Both the position numbers and the translations under genes were made by a program. The notes beneath the pieces were generated by a model. The model ran no database searches. It saw only the letters and a list, made by a program, of their open reading frames with translations, and had not been told where the DNA came from. Positions 22,630 through 35,214 of a stretch of 64,000 nucleotides of DNA are shown here, one piece after another (position 1 is the stretch's first letter; every line of letters begins with the position of its first letter). The stretch is from assembly GCA_037176905.1 (NCBI GenBank), contig JBBBWG010004669.1, positions 1 to 64,000 of the forward strand, given 5' to 3'. The stretch is from Azolla pinnata. Lineage: Eukaryota; Streptophyta; Polypodiopsida; Salviniales; Salviniaceae.

Positions 22630-25600
22630 ATGGCGGAGCTCCACGACGTCAGTCCCGCAGCAGTCGACAAGGCCCAGAGATCCGAGAACCATCTGAAGTT
22701 CATTTCTCCCAGGTAAAAACTCCACGCAGAGCGTCTATCGCCCACTTCCCCCCCCCCCCCCCCCTTCTTCTCTATCTCCTCGTGGTTTGCGACCGAGAAA
22801 TCCTCTCTCGTGCCTCCTCCTCTCGCAATTCGCATTCCGAAGGAGCTCCACAGCTCCTTTTTCCTTGGAAAGAGACGCACTTTCTCCATGCCTTCCTCTC
22901 TCACTCGCTCGCTCTCGCTCTTTCTCCGCGATCACGGTTTCTCCTTGGTTTGTGTCTCCGTGATCACGGTTTCGGGTGGTTTCATCTACAAGGAACCATC
23001 GACAAATCACGGTTTTCTAATGCATCTTCTGTCTCTCCGCTTCCCACCCGAAGCTTGACCGTAGAGGAAAGATTCTCTCTCATCCGGGGCATCGGAGAAG
23101 AATGCGTCCAAGACGATGAGCTCCTTAGCCTTCTCAAGTTCAAGGAGTCGCCCGTCTGCTACGACGGATTCGAACCCTCGGGCCGAATGCACATTGCTCA
23201 GGTAGGTGGTCTTTGTTCTCCCCAGTCGTGCTTTTCTGTCTCCCTTTCTTTCTTTTCCTATCACCATCGTGGATTTTATACACGAGAATCTAGATGCGTC
23301 ATGCGTTTTGGTTTGCCGTGTCATTCCTGTTGGAAGTCTACAGTTTCCCGAATCCTCAACCGATGAATCTTTCTGCAGGGTGTTATGAAAGCCCTAAATG
23401 TTAACAAGCTAATTCAAGCAGGCTGTACTGTCAAAATATGGATAGCAGACTGGTTTGCACAGCTCAACAACAAAATGGATGGGAATCTGGAGAAGATACA
23501 GAACGTCGGGCGCTATATGATAGAAGTGTGGAAGGCTGTAGGCATGAAATCTGAGAAAGTTCAATTCTTGTGGTCATCGGAGGAGATCAATTCTCAAGCT
23601 CATGTTTATTGGCCGCTTGTCATGGACATTGCTCGGAGGAACAATCTCAAACGAATCATAAGGTGAGGGCTATGCCTTATATCATCTTCCTGAATTTTGT
23701 GATCATTTAGGTGATGGTTCCTTGGAGCAATCTGAACAGAATCGTGAGACGAGGATATGTGATATTCCGTTTTTCCAATTTTGCAATCATTTCGTTGAGC
23801 AGTCTGAAAAAGAATCAAGAGGTGGGTTTATGTCATGCTTCATTTTCTACTTATGTACAATCATTTAGCTCATGGTTTGTCGAACAATCCGAAAAGCATC
23901 ATAAGGTGAGGTTATGTCATAGATCACTTTACCGGTTTTTTTATCCATTTAGGTCATGGTTTGTGGAATACCTGTTTCTTTGTGAATTTGTACCCATTCA
24001 GTTAGTTTTCTCTCTCTATTTCTTCATAAGGTTCTAGGCTGATTTCTGTCTCCTTGTAAAGCATGTATCGACTCCCCATGTTAGTCATGGGTCTTTTGTA
24101 GTCCATGTACATGATTACTCCACATATATCAAGCTTTTTCCCCGGTAGAAATGGTCCATCCTTCCGGTAGCTCTCAAAAATGCCCCCTGTTAACTCTTTC
24201 ACAGGCAAAATGCAAGGTCATACTTTTTTTCCTTTATTTCAAAGGTATTGTATTGCCTTATGGTATGTCTATGTATCATGTGTGTATGTCCTTAATGCAT
24301 AAGTAATATTCCACTGTACCAATCAATGGGATATTCTATGTTACTGAATAATTAAATCTTCTGTTCTTTCTTAAAAGGATTAACGCCCTTGCATTGTGGC
24401 TGGCGTAAAACGCTGTAAATGATCAAGCAGTTTAACATAAGGCTCGTTCCTTAAAATGTTAATGCAATTTGATGTGAGTAAATCAGAGATCAAGGTTAAT
24501 CTGTGACTATTCTAATTTAATGGGAACGTGATTTTATGTGGGCAATACTAAGGCACCAATAATAGAAAGGTCTGTGCTTTCTCTAAAGGATCAACTTGGT
24601 ATGGCAGCTCAACATAAGGCCTGCTCCATAAAATGCTAATGCCATTTGATGAAAGTAAATCTGAGATTAGATATCGTTCTATGGATATTCAATTTTATGA
24701 AAATCATCATGATATGGAATATTGAAAGTATCGGATAATGCAAATTTCTGTTGTTTCAGCAGAGGATTAAACACATTGCACAGTGGCTGGTCTTTGGGCT
24801 GTGTAGAACAGTATGAATGCCCAAGTATTATGGAGTCTTTCCTTAAAGTGATCGAGATCCTATAAGAATAATCCAAGATCAAAATTGTTGTTAACATTTC
24901 ACTGGTTTTTATGAACTTTATGATCTTGTTTCGTAGGGAGCAGTCTTTGGTCTGTTTATTTGCACTATTCAACCACTCAAGTTCCTCACTTTTCCACGTT
25001 CGGGTTTTGTTTAAACATATTAAATCCATTATTTTGGGATTTTTTCATATAAATTGTGAACGTTGATATGATCAGGTGCTGCCAAATTATGGGGCGTGAG
25101 GAGAGTGATGAGCTGTCTGCTGCACAGATCTTCTATCCATGCATGCAATGTGCAGATATTTTTTTCCTGAAGGTTTGTTTCTTGACTTACATTTTCTTTT
25201 GATGCGGATGTAGCACTGCCCTATTAAAAGACTTTATTTTTGAAATTGTATGAAAAAGGCGGACATTTGTCAACTTGGCATGGACCAACGCAAAGTAAAC
25301 ATGCTTGCACGCGAGTACTGTGATAGTCTCAAGAAGAAATATAAGCCTATAATCCTTTCGCATCGTATCCTTTGTTATCTGGTTTCTTTAGTTTTCTGGG
25401 TTAGTGGACAGAGCAACTTTTCTTTCCTTATTTTCCAAACCTTGACAAATGAAAGATATGCTCTCTGGACTCACTGGACAAGGAAAGATGTCAAAAAGCG
25501 ATCCCAACTCTGCTATATATATGGAAGATGAAGAGGTCTTTTTACTGCAGATTTTATGCACTGTGCTGTTCATGCAGTAGAACTGCTCTTAAGCTCTCCT

Positions 25601-26488
25601 GAATTAATATTTTTGTGTCTTGTTGATGCATCTTATTAAAGGCGGATGTCAATCTAAAAATTAAGAAGGCATTCTGCCCACCAAAAGTTGTAGAGGAAAA
25701 TCCTTGTATAGAATATGTCAAATACATCATTCTGCCATGGTTTGGAAGCTTTGAGATTGTACGGAAAGATGCAGATGGTGGAAACAAGTAAGTATGCATC
25801 TTGCTCCCTTTTTCATGCATTTGTATACGCTAGTATGTTTGTGCATCTGTCTACATGTAAACGTGACACTCTTCGACTGGTTCTTATTCATTCTCCAGAT
25901 TACATGTATCTATGTTGGTTGAAAACATAGTTTCCAACCTTCCTTTGTTTTTATGAAGGACATACTATGATATTGAAGAGCTAATCAAGGATTATGAAGC
26001 TGAGGCATTGCACCCTTCGGACTTAAAGAGTGCTATCTCCAAGGCATTGAACAACATTTTACAGGTAAATATTATCCAGATAAAAACACAACACTTGCAA
26101 GTTACCACACATTGCATCTTTCAAACACGGTAGAGATCATGGTTGCAGCCAGTGCGAGATCATTTCAAGACAAATGAGGATGCGATGAAACTTTTGAAGA
26201 AAGTGAAGGTGAGGTTTTTATTATGTGTAACGTTATTAGGAAGAAAACTCCGAGGTTCCTGTAGATTGTTGGATGTTTACAAGAGAATACCTTGTAATCT
26301 ACAGTTTTTTTTTTCCCAATTTTTACTTAAGGGTTTCTTGTATTGTGTTAAATGCCATGGATATTCTAATAGATACCCGTATAGGGCAGAAATTTTTTCT
26401 ATTTGTTTTCTCTTTGATTTATTTGTTGGTGAAATATTCATGACATTTTTGGTTCCTCCAAATGCAGGGATACAAAGTAACGCGATGA
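22630..26488 (+). CDS. Tyrosyl-tRNA synthetase, cytosolic type
   Basis: Class I aminoacyl-tRNA synthetase that charges tRNA-Tyr with tyrosine. Ten exons join in phase to 376 residues: 22630-22712, 23054-23201, 23379-23662, 25076-25172, 25259-25364, 25456-25535, 25642-25787, 25959-26064, 26149-26208 and 26468-26488. The domain starts SLTVEERFSLIRGIGEEC. The HIGH-equivalent lies in GFEPSGRMHIAQG, followed by KIWIADWFAQLNNKM, VQFLWSSEEIN and SAAQIFYPCMQCADIFFLKA. The KMSKS loop is intact at residues 250-254 (GKMSKSDPNSAIYMEDEE). The C-terminus is KVKGYKVTR, encoded partly by a 21-nt last exon. Length and motifs match single-domain plant/eukaryotic TyrRS; there is no organelle targeting peptide of obvious type. 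The first 27 residues are the least certain, since an alternative leader frame is open upstream of exon 2. Confidence 0.95.
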
Positions 26489-28190
26489 AGTGCACAAGTT
26501 CAATTATTCTAGATGTGTAGCTGCTATGAATTCAAAAGCTTGATTGTTATTTTGACAATCACTGTACACATTATTTATGATGGCATTAAGGTCATTTCTC
26601 TTTCCCGAAGTCATATGTGAGACATTTTACATAAAAAACTGGAAAACCAACGGCTCTATACACATAAGAGTAGGAACCCAACCTGAACCCTAAACCCTAG
26701 GCCCATAAAACCCTAATCCTCTGGTTGTGGGCACATCCTCTTATGAAGAGTATACTGAAAACAATTTTCTTTGTTAGTTGTTTACAGTGGTTTTGATAAA
26801 TGAGCAGGGTGATCTAAATGGGTAAAGACTTGGAATAACCAAAAATCGTGGCGCATTGAACTCTCCTAATGCATAATTTGTCGGTTCTCCATGGGTATCT
26901 ACACATGGAAAGTCAGTTGGCATTCGAAGTTTATATTTGAACTAAACATGTGCTATGCTGTAATTCTACAAGGCCCGCTGGAAAGGTTTCCGTAGTTTGA
27001 TGTTAAGGATTGCAACCCCTTTTTCCATGCAGTGTTTATTGTGTTGAAAGAATAGGTATTTCTACCATAATAGCAGAAATTGTAACTAATAGCAGCCAAT
27101 TGTGACGTTAAGATGGAAATATGGCCGTGCATGCAGGAACACTAATCTGCCTTGATTTGCATCCTTTGAAGATTTGTAACAATTTTGTTTCTTTTGTTCA
27201 GAGTTATTTATGGTTAATGATTTGGTTTCAGATAGTGTTGTTGCTGGTTTGCGGTTGCATCTAAGCAACTTTATCTTTACTGTTAGTTTCTCAGTCACAC
27301 CCTGCCATAGATTTGCTCGTGTGTGCATTTGGATAGAGCTATTAATATATCCTGCAAATCTATTAATAGATTTGCTCGTGTGTATGAAATGATCACAGTT
27401 TAGTAATAAATTTTGTTGTTACACGTTTTGGTTAGAGCATGAGATCTTTTCGAGTCTTAAATTTGGATTCATTTAGTTTCAATATGAGTTGAATAACATC
27501 TACTAAATTTATATCTCAATGGCCTTTTATGATCTCTAGCATGCCAGTCAGTAATACTTTCGATGGAACATTGTTGGCCTTCAATGCATTTCTACAATCT
27601 ATACTTGACCACTGCAGATTGACTTAAAACCAAGTTGAAATACCCAATTGAAATTGTGGAACATGAAGATTCTGTGGCTTGAAAGTCTAATGTTATCTAG
27701 CATTTTCATCTTTAAAGTTACCCAATCTTCTGCTTACATGAATTAGTTATTTGGGCATTTTGATCCTCAAGTAATTGAAGTTTTGTTTGGTTCAATTGGC
27801 ATATTCTCAGTTAGCTTGTTCAACCGATGTATTGTGGCGAGAAAAGACTGTTACTTCGCTGTCATGTATCCGTAGACATTTGACATGAAAGGTTCTACGT
27901 CACTGATGAAACAGATGTAATTTGCAGGTAAGCTCGGGCATTGCTCTCTGCATCCTTCGTATCACATTCATATACTTTGTTGAAGGTCATGCAGTTACCG
28001 GTTTGTTCTCCTTTGCTTCGTTTCAGCATTTTCAATGCATGCGTGCAAATTCCTCATAGAATAACATGCCTGGGTTACAACAGTTACAACAGCTGCATCA
28101 ATAGAGGAGCTACTTCCAAATGCATGCTTCCCATGATCCGAGTGTTGCTGTCATGCTTTCTTACTGTTGGCCATGTTCTGATTTTGCACA
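26489..28190. other. Downstream of the synthetase gene, no recognised gene
   Basis: AT-rich DNA with a short telomere-like stretch (aaccctaaaccctaggccc) near 26690. I found no frame with family similarity. Confidence 0.5.
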
Positions 28191-30258
28191 GCGATCGAGG
28201 CCGGATTTATGAAGACGAGAGCATCGGGAAAACAGGTGGAATAAACAATGTGGTTGACCTATTTGTTGATGGAAGCAAACCCAAGGAGCGGAAGCAGCTA
28301 TGGAGACTATACAGACTGAAACCCTGAACCCAAAAAAACCCCCAAAACCAGTTCTCTAAGGGAAGCAGGAGACTGGTGAGGCCACTGACCATGTAATTCT
28401 ATCACAATTCCACGCAAAACATGGGAATTCTACCATAAAAAAACACTGGAATTTTCACCATCAAAAACATGGGAATTTTTACCATAAGAAATGCACGCTT
28501 ACCTTCCCAAAAACTGCAAGAATACCAGTCCAAAGTGCTTCATATCAATGCTCTTTCGATCTATTACAGCACACCCATTGGGGGGGGGGGGGTGAAAAGT
28601 ATACATCAAATGATTCCAAAAGCTCACCCTCTTTGGTAGAAGGAAATCACCCGGAAAGGAACAAAAAGCAACTTCATCCGCAAAACAAAAGATCCGGTGA
28701 TATCATTCGAGGCACGGAAGCAGCCGATCGATCCATCTCGCCATCTCGTTGACTCGAGGTACAGTTGCCCGTGATGATTCACATGAGGGCTCCCCGATCT
28801 CTCGGGACCACTGGTGGTCATAAAACTCTGCCCGGTAGAGATTCCGGGGGAAAATTTCATGAGAGATTCTGGTCCATCAAAGCTGCGGCTCAGCTTGGCA
28901 GAGATGCTGATCCATAAATGAAGCCGGTCAGTCACAGGTATATCTGCTAAATCATGTAGCCAGCCAGCCAACTACTGTATTATGTCAGCTACAGACAAGA
29001 GCACTCTGCTTTTAAGTTTTCAACTGGTCCAGCAAATCTTCCATTACGGATCCCCTCGATCGGCTAAAAACAAGAAAGCCGATGATATTATCTCGGGATC
29101 GATCGCCCTCATATGAAAAATACCAGAATTAACTGAAAACCATTGATGTTCTGTTCTTCCATCAATGTTGTGCCTTCTACACTCCTTTCAATGCATTTAT
29201 TGTGTGTATATATACAGATATATACATGTAGTACTTTCTCGGCATAAACATCGACATGAGGGAGACAAAGAAACGGAGTCGATGCACTATGTACAAATTC
29301 AGTGCAATCCACGGATCCACTGCTACATATTAAAGGCTAAAAATAGAGCTTAAACCATAGATCTCATACTATAATGTCATACCCACAGAGAATATGCCAC
29401 AGTGAGATTTTTTTGCTAAATTTCTATAGCCGTGATTCGAAGCAAACATCGCCTTCTAGGATCAACCCATGCAGCCATCTATGATATGAAGGTGAAAAAC
29501 AGGAAAGAAAAACACTCAAAGCAAGAAGATTACCTTCAATCCCGCTGAGCTATTCGAAGTTCAAGCATCTCAAGGCTCTGAAATCCACCGAATGAGGACG
29601 CAATCTAATGGCACCTATGTGTGCATCTATATATAATACACGAGAGTAGATATCAGATCAATGATTTTCAATCACCTGTTCTTTGTTGTGGGAATCAATC
29701 CTTAGCTTCGGCAATGAAACAGATCCACAAGAGTTTGTTTTATGGGCATCAGAATGAAGCAGTTTGCTCTTTCTTCCTTTCTTTTTTGCTCTCATTGTAG
29801 ACAAGTAAGAAAAAGAAGAAGAGGAAGAAGAAGATGAAACCCTAAACCATGAAAATCAGAAAGGAGCATATGAACAGTCCAGAGAAAGCAGATCAACAAT
29901 GTGTATCCATCAACTGTGTGGAAGGGAACGAATTCGATAAGCCAAGCGTGCACGATAAAAATGGCGCACCGCAATCTTTACATCGCTCACATGTGTGTAT
30001 GTATGTTGTGCAAAGATGCATAGAATAGATACATATATATATGTGACAGATTTTCGATATGGAACAAGCAAAATAACATGAGCAAAAATGGGTTGTAAAA
30101 GAGAGACTCATGGTGGAATAGATGGGAAGGCAAGAAAAACCTTAGCTTAAGCTTGCAGCCCTTTCTCTTTACTTCTTCTTCTTCTTCTTCTTCTGCTTCT
30201 TCTTCTTCTTCTTCTTTGACGATGACAGTGACGACGACGAGTACTACGACCACCACTA
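28191..30258. other. Intergenic region with two small unassigned open stretches
   Basis: A plus-strand frame ending at 28327 reads IYEDESIGKTGGINNVVDLF and continues with ordinary composition to a stop; it could be a last exon or chance. A minus-strand frame at 28971-28624 (DRLHLWISISAKLSRSFDGP) also has ordinary composition. Neither is recognised. A G run lies at 28579-28591, ATG/CTT triplets at 30173-30216. Confidence 0.4.
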
Positions 30259-30539
30259 CTAGTTGGGGAAGAGGGTGAGGACTTGCTTGTGGGGCGACGA
30301 GAAGCCATTGCCTTCGGCCAAATAGGTCTTATTGTTCGAAGCTGCAGCCTCAGCAGAGAAGGACTTCGCGCTCATTGTGGAGCTGTAAGCATTGTTTCCA
30401 TTACGATGTTCGTACATGGCGGGCCCCATGGACAAGGGAATGGGCATGGGCATGGGCATGACGGGCATGGCATTGAAGAGGGGCATCATAACAGCATCTA
30501 AACCATTGCTGTTGCTGTTGCTGTTGCTGTTGATGATGA

Positions 30540-30570
<31 letters not shown>

Positions 30571-31767
30571 GGTGGTGATGATGGCAGTGGTGGCATTGCT
30601 GTGGGGTAGGAAATGGGCAGTTGATGCCATGAGGCCTGGAGGGACCGGTGTGGATGCGAACAGCTGATCTGAAACTGACATCGATGATGACGATGATGAA
30701 GATGATGAAGATGGAGCATTACCGAGGAGGAGATCGGCTGAGGACAAGGCAGCTAATCCCTGCATACGCTTGAGGTAGAGCCGATACTTCTGGAGATGGC
30801 TCGCCACGTTCTCGCGCGTGAGGCCTTCGACGTTCATGAGCTGCATGATGGTCTTCGGAACCGCGCCTTTGATGCCGAGGTGGGCAACTGCATCGACAAA
30901 GCGCTTGTGCAGCTGCGGAGTCCACACCAGCCGGGGCCTCTTCAGCGTCCGAGCTGCCGCCATGGAAGCTGCACTGCAGCTGTTGTTGCTGTTGTTGTTG
31001 ATGATGAAGCTGCCGATGCTGCTACTGTTGTTGTTGCTATTGTTGTTGATGTTGTTGCTATTGTTGTTGATGTTGTTGCTATTGTTGTTGATGTTGTTGC
31101 TATTGTTGTTGATGTTGTTGATATTGTTGCTATTGTTGTTGTTGTTGTTGCTGTTGTCGATGATGATGTTGCTAGTCCCTCCGGAAGCATCCACGAGGAT
31201 CCGATCGGGATCTTCGCTACCCATGTCCTCGTACTGCCCCGAATCTCCGTCCTCGAAATCGCCCATCGGCGGCGGCGGCGGCGTCACCATCATCATCATC
31301 ATCGTCGTCGTCGTCGTCGCCTCCTTCGATGACGATGAAGACGACAATGGCTGCTGCTGATTGTTGCCGTTCCCGATGCTGTTGCTGTTCAATCCATTCG
31401 GATTCAGCTCGGGAACACTGACTGCATAGTACCCACTACTGCCATTGCCATGATGGTGAGGAGGAGGAGGAGGAGGAGGAGGAGGGGGAGGATTGTCGAC
31501 ATTCCTGGTAGTTGTAGAACCGTTGCATCGCAGGGCAAGGAGGGCATTGCCATCTCCGCCCGGCGGAAGAAGCGCGGGTGCAGGAGGAAGCTTCAGGTGC
31601 TGCTGCTGCTCTTGATGATGATGATGATGATGAAGAAGAAGATGATGCTGATGCTGATGCTGATGCTGGTGATGGTGATTGTGATGGTGGTGATGGCCGA
31701 TCCTGAGATCGGATGCCAGGAATCGTTGAGCTGACGACGATGAAGACGACGACGACGACGTTGATGT

Positions 31768-31823
<56 letters not shown>

Positions 31824-31896
31824 GTGATGGTGATGGTGATGGTGATGATGGTGATGGAAAGCATCTCTGGTTCTTCTTCTGCCTCTCTCCAGCCAT
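30259..31896 (-). CDS. MYBC1-like: GARP transcription factor, MYBC1/LUX(PCL1) clade
   Basis: Single-exon 545-residue frame with one GARP (MYB-like) DNA-binding domain at about residues 315-380: [38 protein letters not shown] and [15 protein letters not shown]. The clade includes the circadian evening-complex factor LUX and the cold/flavonol-related MYBC1. The preceding [10 protein letters not shown], the following [16 protein letters not shown] and the C-terminal LTLFPN fit MYBC1 better than LUX. The rest is dominated by runs of serine, histidine, proline, glycine and asparagine, many coded by near-perfect triplet arrays. The family's usual N-terminal motif (acidic, PLxQxLIxxxLAxAF) is absent from this frame but present upstream in another frame (31951-32022), so the annotated start may not be the native one. 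Nuclear, DNA-binding by family. Confidence 0.88.
31019..31160. repeat. In-frame 24-bp coding minisatellite (Asn/Ser/Ile)
   Basis: Units of ttgttgatgttgttgctattg type, about five copies, in frame within the GARP gene. They encode repeats of NNINNNSN on the minus strand. Copy number is likely to vary. Confidence 0.88.
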
Positions 31897-32110
31897 GTCC
31901 GCGATGCCGCCGCCGATGCTTCCGGAAGGGCATGATGCGGCAGCGCCGGAAGAACGCCGCCGCCAGTCCGAGCGGTATCAGCGCCTGCGTGAGGGGAACA
32001 AGCTCATCGAGCTCAGGTAATCCCAAAACCTCTTCTTCTTCTTCTTCTTCTTCTTCTTCTTCTTCCTTCTTCTCTTCTTCTTCTTCTTCTTCCTCTTCTT
32101 CCTCTTCTTC
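31750..32110. repeat. GAT tract (31760-31850) and CTT tract (32033-32110) at the GARP gene 5' end
   Basis: Two long triplet arrays bracket the annotated start of the GARP gene. The first is coding (serine/histidine runs near the N-terminus); the second encodes glutamates in the alternative upstream frame or forms the 5' leader. Confidence 0.88.
31951..32022 (-). other. Out-of-frame N-terminal motif of the MYBC1/LUX family
   Basis: On the minus strand this segment encodes [20 protein letters not shown] followed by AAAF. This closely resembles the conserved N-terminus of MYBC1/LUX proteins (LPSPEELMPLSQTLI in MYBC1, as I recall it). It lies about 60 bp upstream of the annotated start but one nucleotide out of phase with the main frame. 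No plausible intron is visible between them. Confidence 0.6.
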
Positions 32111-32229
32111 CTTGCATACCTCTTCCTTATCCCTTTCCTCCCTTCCTCTTCCATCCTTCTTCATCGATTCGGAGCTCTGTATGTGTCGAGATCCTTCTCC
32201 GCACACAAATCTGTGCCTCACTCACTTCC

Positions 32230-32715
32230 TCCCGTCTACCGCCTCCCCCGCCATGCCATGGCTTGTGCAGACGACAAGGGGAGAGGAAAGAAAAGCCCTA
32301 ATTTCTGCCGCATTCCTGCTCCTCCGCTTCTTGCTCCAATCCCTCCATAGCTGGGCTTCCTACACATGCGCGGAGGCTTTGGAGCTTGCAGCGATCTGTG
32401 TGCTCTTCTGCCCGCCTGTGAGATTCGCGTCGCCCGATGCAGATGCAGATGCAGATCAAGATGCTTGTTCCATTGGATGGGGGCAGCGATGGTGATACCC
32501 GAGGCGTGACTGCATTGCCCGCTGATTTTTCCTTCCGGCGTTCGGGATCCGAGGCGGAATGTCTGAGGGAGGATCGCTTCTAGGGTTTAGGGTTTTGGCC
32601 CCCCACCCCAAAATGGAAGGAAGGAAGAGCATAGCGCAGCCATTGGAGCTAGCTAGGGTTTTGCCATGCCGCCGGGGAGAAAGAGAGGGGGGAGAGACAG
32701 GGACATCGCCCGCAA
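32230..32715. other. GARP gene upstream region with a telo-box
   Basis: Contains tagggtttagggttttgg at 32581, i.e. tandem telo-box motifs, a known promoter element of plant genes. I infer it belongs to the GARP gene promoter, about 0.7 kb upstream. No coding gene is seen here. Confidence 0.4.
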
Positions 32716-33185
32716 CCGGAAGGAAAAGGAAAGAAGAAGAAGAAGAAGAAGAAGAAGAAGAAGAAGAAGAAGAAGAAGAAGACTCACCTCCGCTTTCTCG
32801 CTCTGCTTTTCTGCGTGTCTGTTTTGGGAGAAGATCGATCGATGGAGAGGACGATCTTCCTGCTTCACGGGGGGTGTTTTCTGCTCTGGGTCTTCCTCTT
32901 TCTCTTCTCCTTCTTCTTCTTCTTCTTCTTCTTCTTCTTCTTCCTCCTCCTCCTTTCTCCTCTCCTCTGCTCCGATTCTTGCTGTGGATCCCTGGCTATG
33001 GCGTTCTTCTACAGTCGCTGCAGCTGCTCGATTTGACCCAAAACGAGGGAGGAATTCCCAGACGGAAGCAGAGCGGAGCGGAGCAGAGCAAACAGACGCC
33101 TTCTTCGCCACTCATTTCTTCTTCTTCTTCTTCTTCTTCTTCTTCTTCTTCTGCTTTTGCTTTTGCTTTTGCTTTTGCTTCTTCT

Positions 33186-33241
<56 letters not shown>

Positions 33242-33880
33242 ATGATGATGATGGTCATGATGGGGGTGGTGATGATGATGATGATGGTGATGGTCATGGT
33301 GATGATGTTGGTGATGGTGCTGGCGGTGGTGCTGGTGATGGTGGCGGTGATGGTGATGATGGTGGTGATGGTGCTGGTGATGATGGTGATGATGGTGGTG
33401 ATGGTGCTGGTGGTGGTGATGGTGATGGTGGCGGTGATGGTGATGGTGGCGGTGATGGTGATGGTGGCGGTGGTGGTGATGATGATGATGGTGGCGGTGA
33501 TGGTGATGATGGTGGTGGTGATGATGATGATGGTGGTGGTGATGATGATGATTGCAGTGGTGGTGGTGATGATGATGGGGCCGATGCTGGTGATGGTGAT
33601 GATGGTGGCGGCGATGATTCTGCTTCTGTTTCTGCTCCCGCTTTTGCTGCTCCTGCTTCTGCATTCTTGCTTTTGCTCCTGCTTTTGCTTCTGCATCTGC
33701 ATCTGCATCTGCATCTGCATCTGCTTCTGCTTCCGTCGCTGCTTCTGTTTCTGCTTCTGCTTCTGATGGTGATGATGGTGATCATGGTGACGGTGATGAC
33801 GACGACAAGGACGACGAGGACGACGATGATGATGGTGATGGCGATGATGATGGTGATGGCGATGATGATCAAGGGGAAGA
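32716..33880. repeat. Extended triplet-repeat domain (GAA, CTT, GAT and derived minisatellites)
   Basis: GAA tract at 32731-32782, CTT at 32909-32945 and 33117-33153, TTTTGC at 33150-33178, GAT at 33186-33240, then ~600 bp of GATGGTGGTGATGGTG-type repeats, and TGCATC hexamers at 33690-33722. All six frames are open for long distances only because the repeat lacks stop codons. The resulting poly-histidine, aspartate/glycine and methionine/valine frames are artefacts. Confidence 0.9.
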
Positions 33881-34504
33881 ACTGCTGCGCAGGGGAGAAG
33901 CGAAGAAACTGCCTTATTCTAATCACCGAGTTACAGTTTCGGATCGATCGCGCGTTTAGAAAAACAAGCAACAAGCAAGCAATCAAGCGAGCGAGCGAGC
34001 GAGCAGATTCGTGCCGCAGTTCCAGCCCCGCATCGTTTCGTCTGTTCTTTCAGTTTCTTCTGTTCTCTCGGTATCGAACGATCATTCTCAGCTGTTCTGT
34101 TTCGCGGGGGGGTCCCTGCGTCTTCTGCTCCCTGCATTGGGCCAGTTTCCCAGAATTATTTTTTTTCCCTAGACTTTTTCCCCCTTCTCCTGGGAGGCCC
34201 CAGACTGAGGAGATCTGGAGCAGACCGAGCCCGTCTTCTGCATTCATCAGAAACTGCTCTCTCCCTCAAACCCTAAACTGAATTGTTTTCATAATACCAC
34301 TGCTCTGATTTATCTGTTTTGCTTCGATCTGGGGTTGTGCGCGCTTTCGGCGATTCGGGTTCGGAGCCGTCTTCGATTGCCCCCAATAATATAATCCCAC
34401 TTTCTCGATCGATCAGAGGATCCCAACTCCTTTTCTCCTTTTGATTTTTAATTTTTTTTTTTTGTGTGCGCCAGAACCGATCCGAATGTATGTCTGCCTG
34501 TATG

Positions 34505-34542
<38 letters not shown>

Positions 34543-35214
34543 AACAGATGCTTGATCCAGACATACCGTTGCCGTGTCCAAGACTCAGACAGATGAAATC
34601 GAGCCGAGCCGATCTGCTGCTGCTGCTTCTGGATTGGGGATCTTTCGAGCCGAAGATTCTTCGCCCCTTTCTGTTTCGATCGATTCTCCTCTGCCTTTAT
34701 GATCGAATCGAACTCGCAAGCGATTGTATTAAAAAAAAAAAAACTTAAAAAAAAACTCTGTCTGCTTCTTGATCCCCACCCCCCCGAATCGCACTGTTTC
34801 GTTCGTCTGACACTTGCAGAGGAGAGAAATATCTTGATTGTTTTTGCCCTCCTCCATGTGCTTGTGGCCCCAGATAGCGCACTAATCCGTTCTTTCTTTC
34901 TTTCTTTCTTTAATTTTTCTATGAGAGCACGTCTTCGGATGCCTCGTTGTTTCCAGAATCGAGCCAACCGAATCGCCATCTTGCTGTGTATTTTTGCTTC
35001 TATTTTTTTTTTCAAAACAAAATCATGTGACATGATATCGACAGAGACGTTGAAACCACCGTAATATTGGATAATCTCGATGCGCAATCGGCATCCAAAT
35101 GTATATAAAAATATATTGTAACACGGATCGGTTCTGAACCAGACACTTCGATATTCTATAATATATATATATATCTATCTATATGGAAAAACTATCAAAA
35201 TACACCTCACAAAT
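33881..35214. other. Intergenic, no gene seen
   Basis: Scattered GAGC repeats (33985-34005), a (TA)n tract at 34507-34537, and A or T homopolymers. No frame resembles a protein family. Confidence 0.55.

Noticed and set aside
23166-23182. tRNA T-arm-like ggattcgaaccctcg
   Set aside because: It lies within TyrRS exon 2, coding for DGFEPSG, and no cloverleaf can be drawn around it.
22782-23366. Long frame over TyrRS exon 2 as a separate gene or the true N-terminus
   Set aside because: It reads through intron 1 and the exon 2 donor. The spliced start at 22630 joins in phase and is simpler, though an alternative leader cannot be excluded.
33100-34281. Long open frames of histidine, aspartate/glycine or methionine/valine repeats
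   Set aside because: They follow the GAT/GGT triplet array in all frames and on both strands. Absence of stop codons is a property of the repeat, and no family-like sequence is present.
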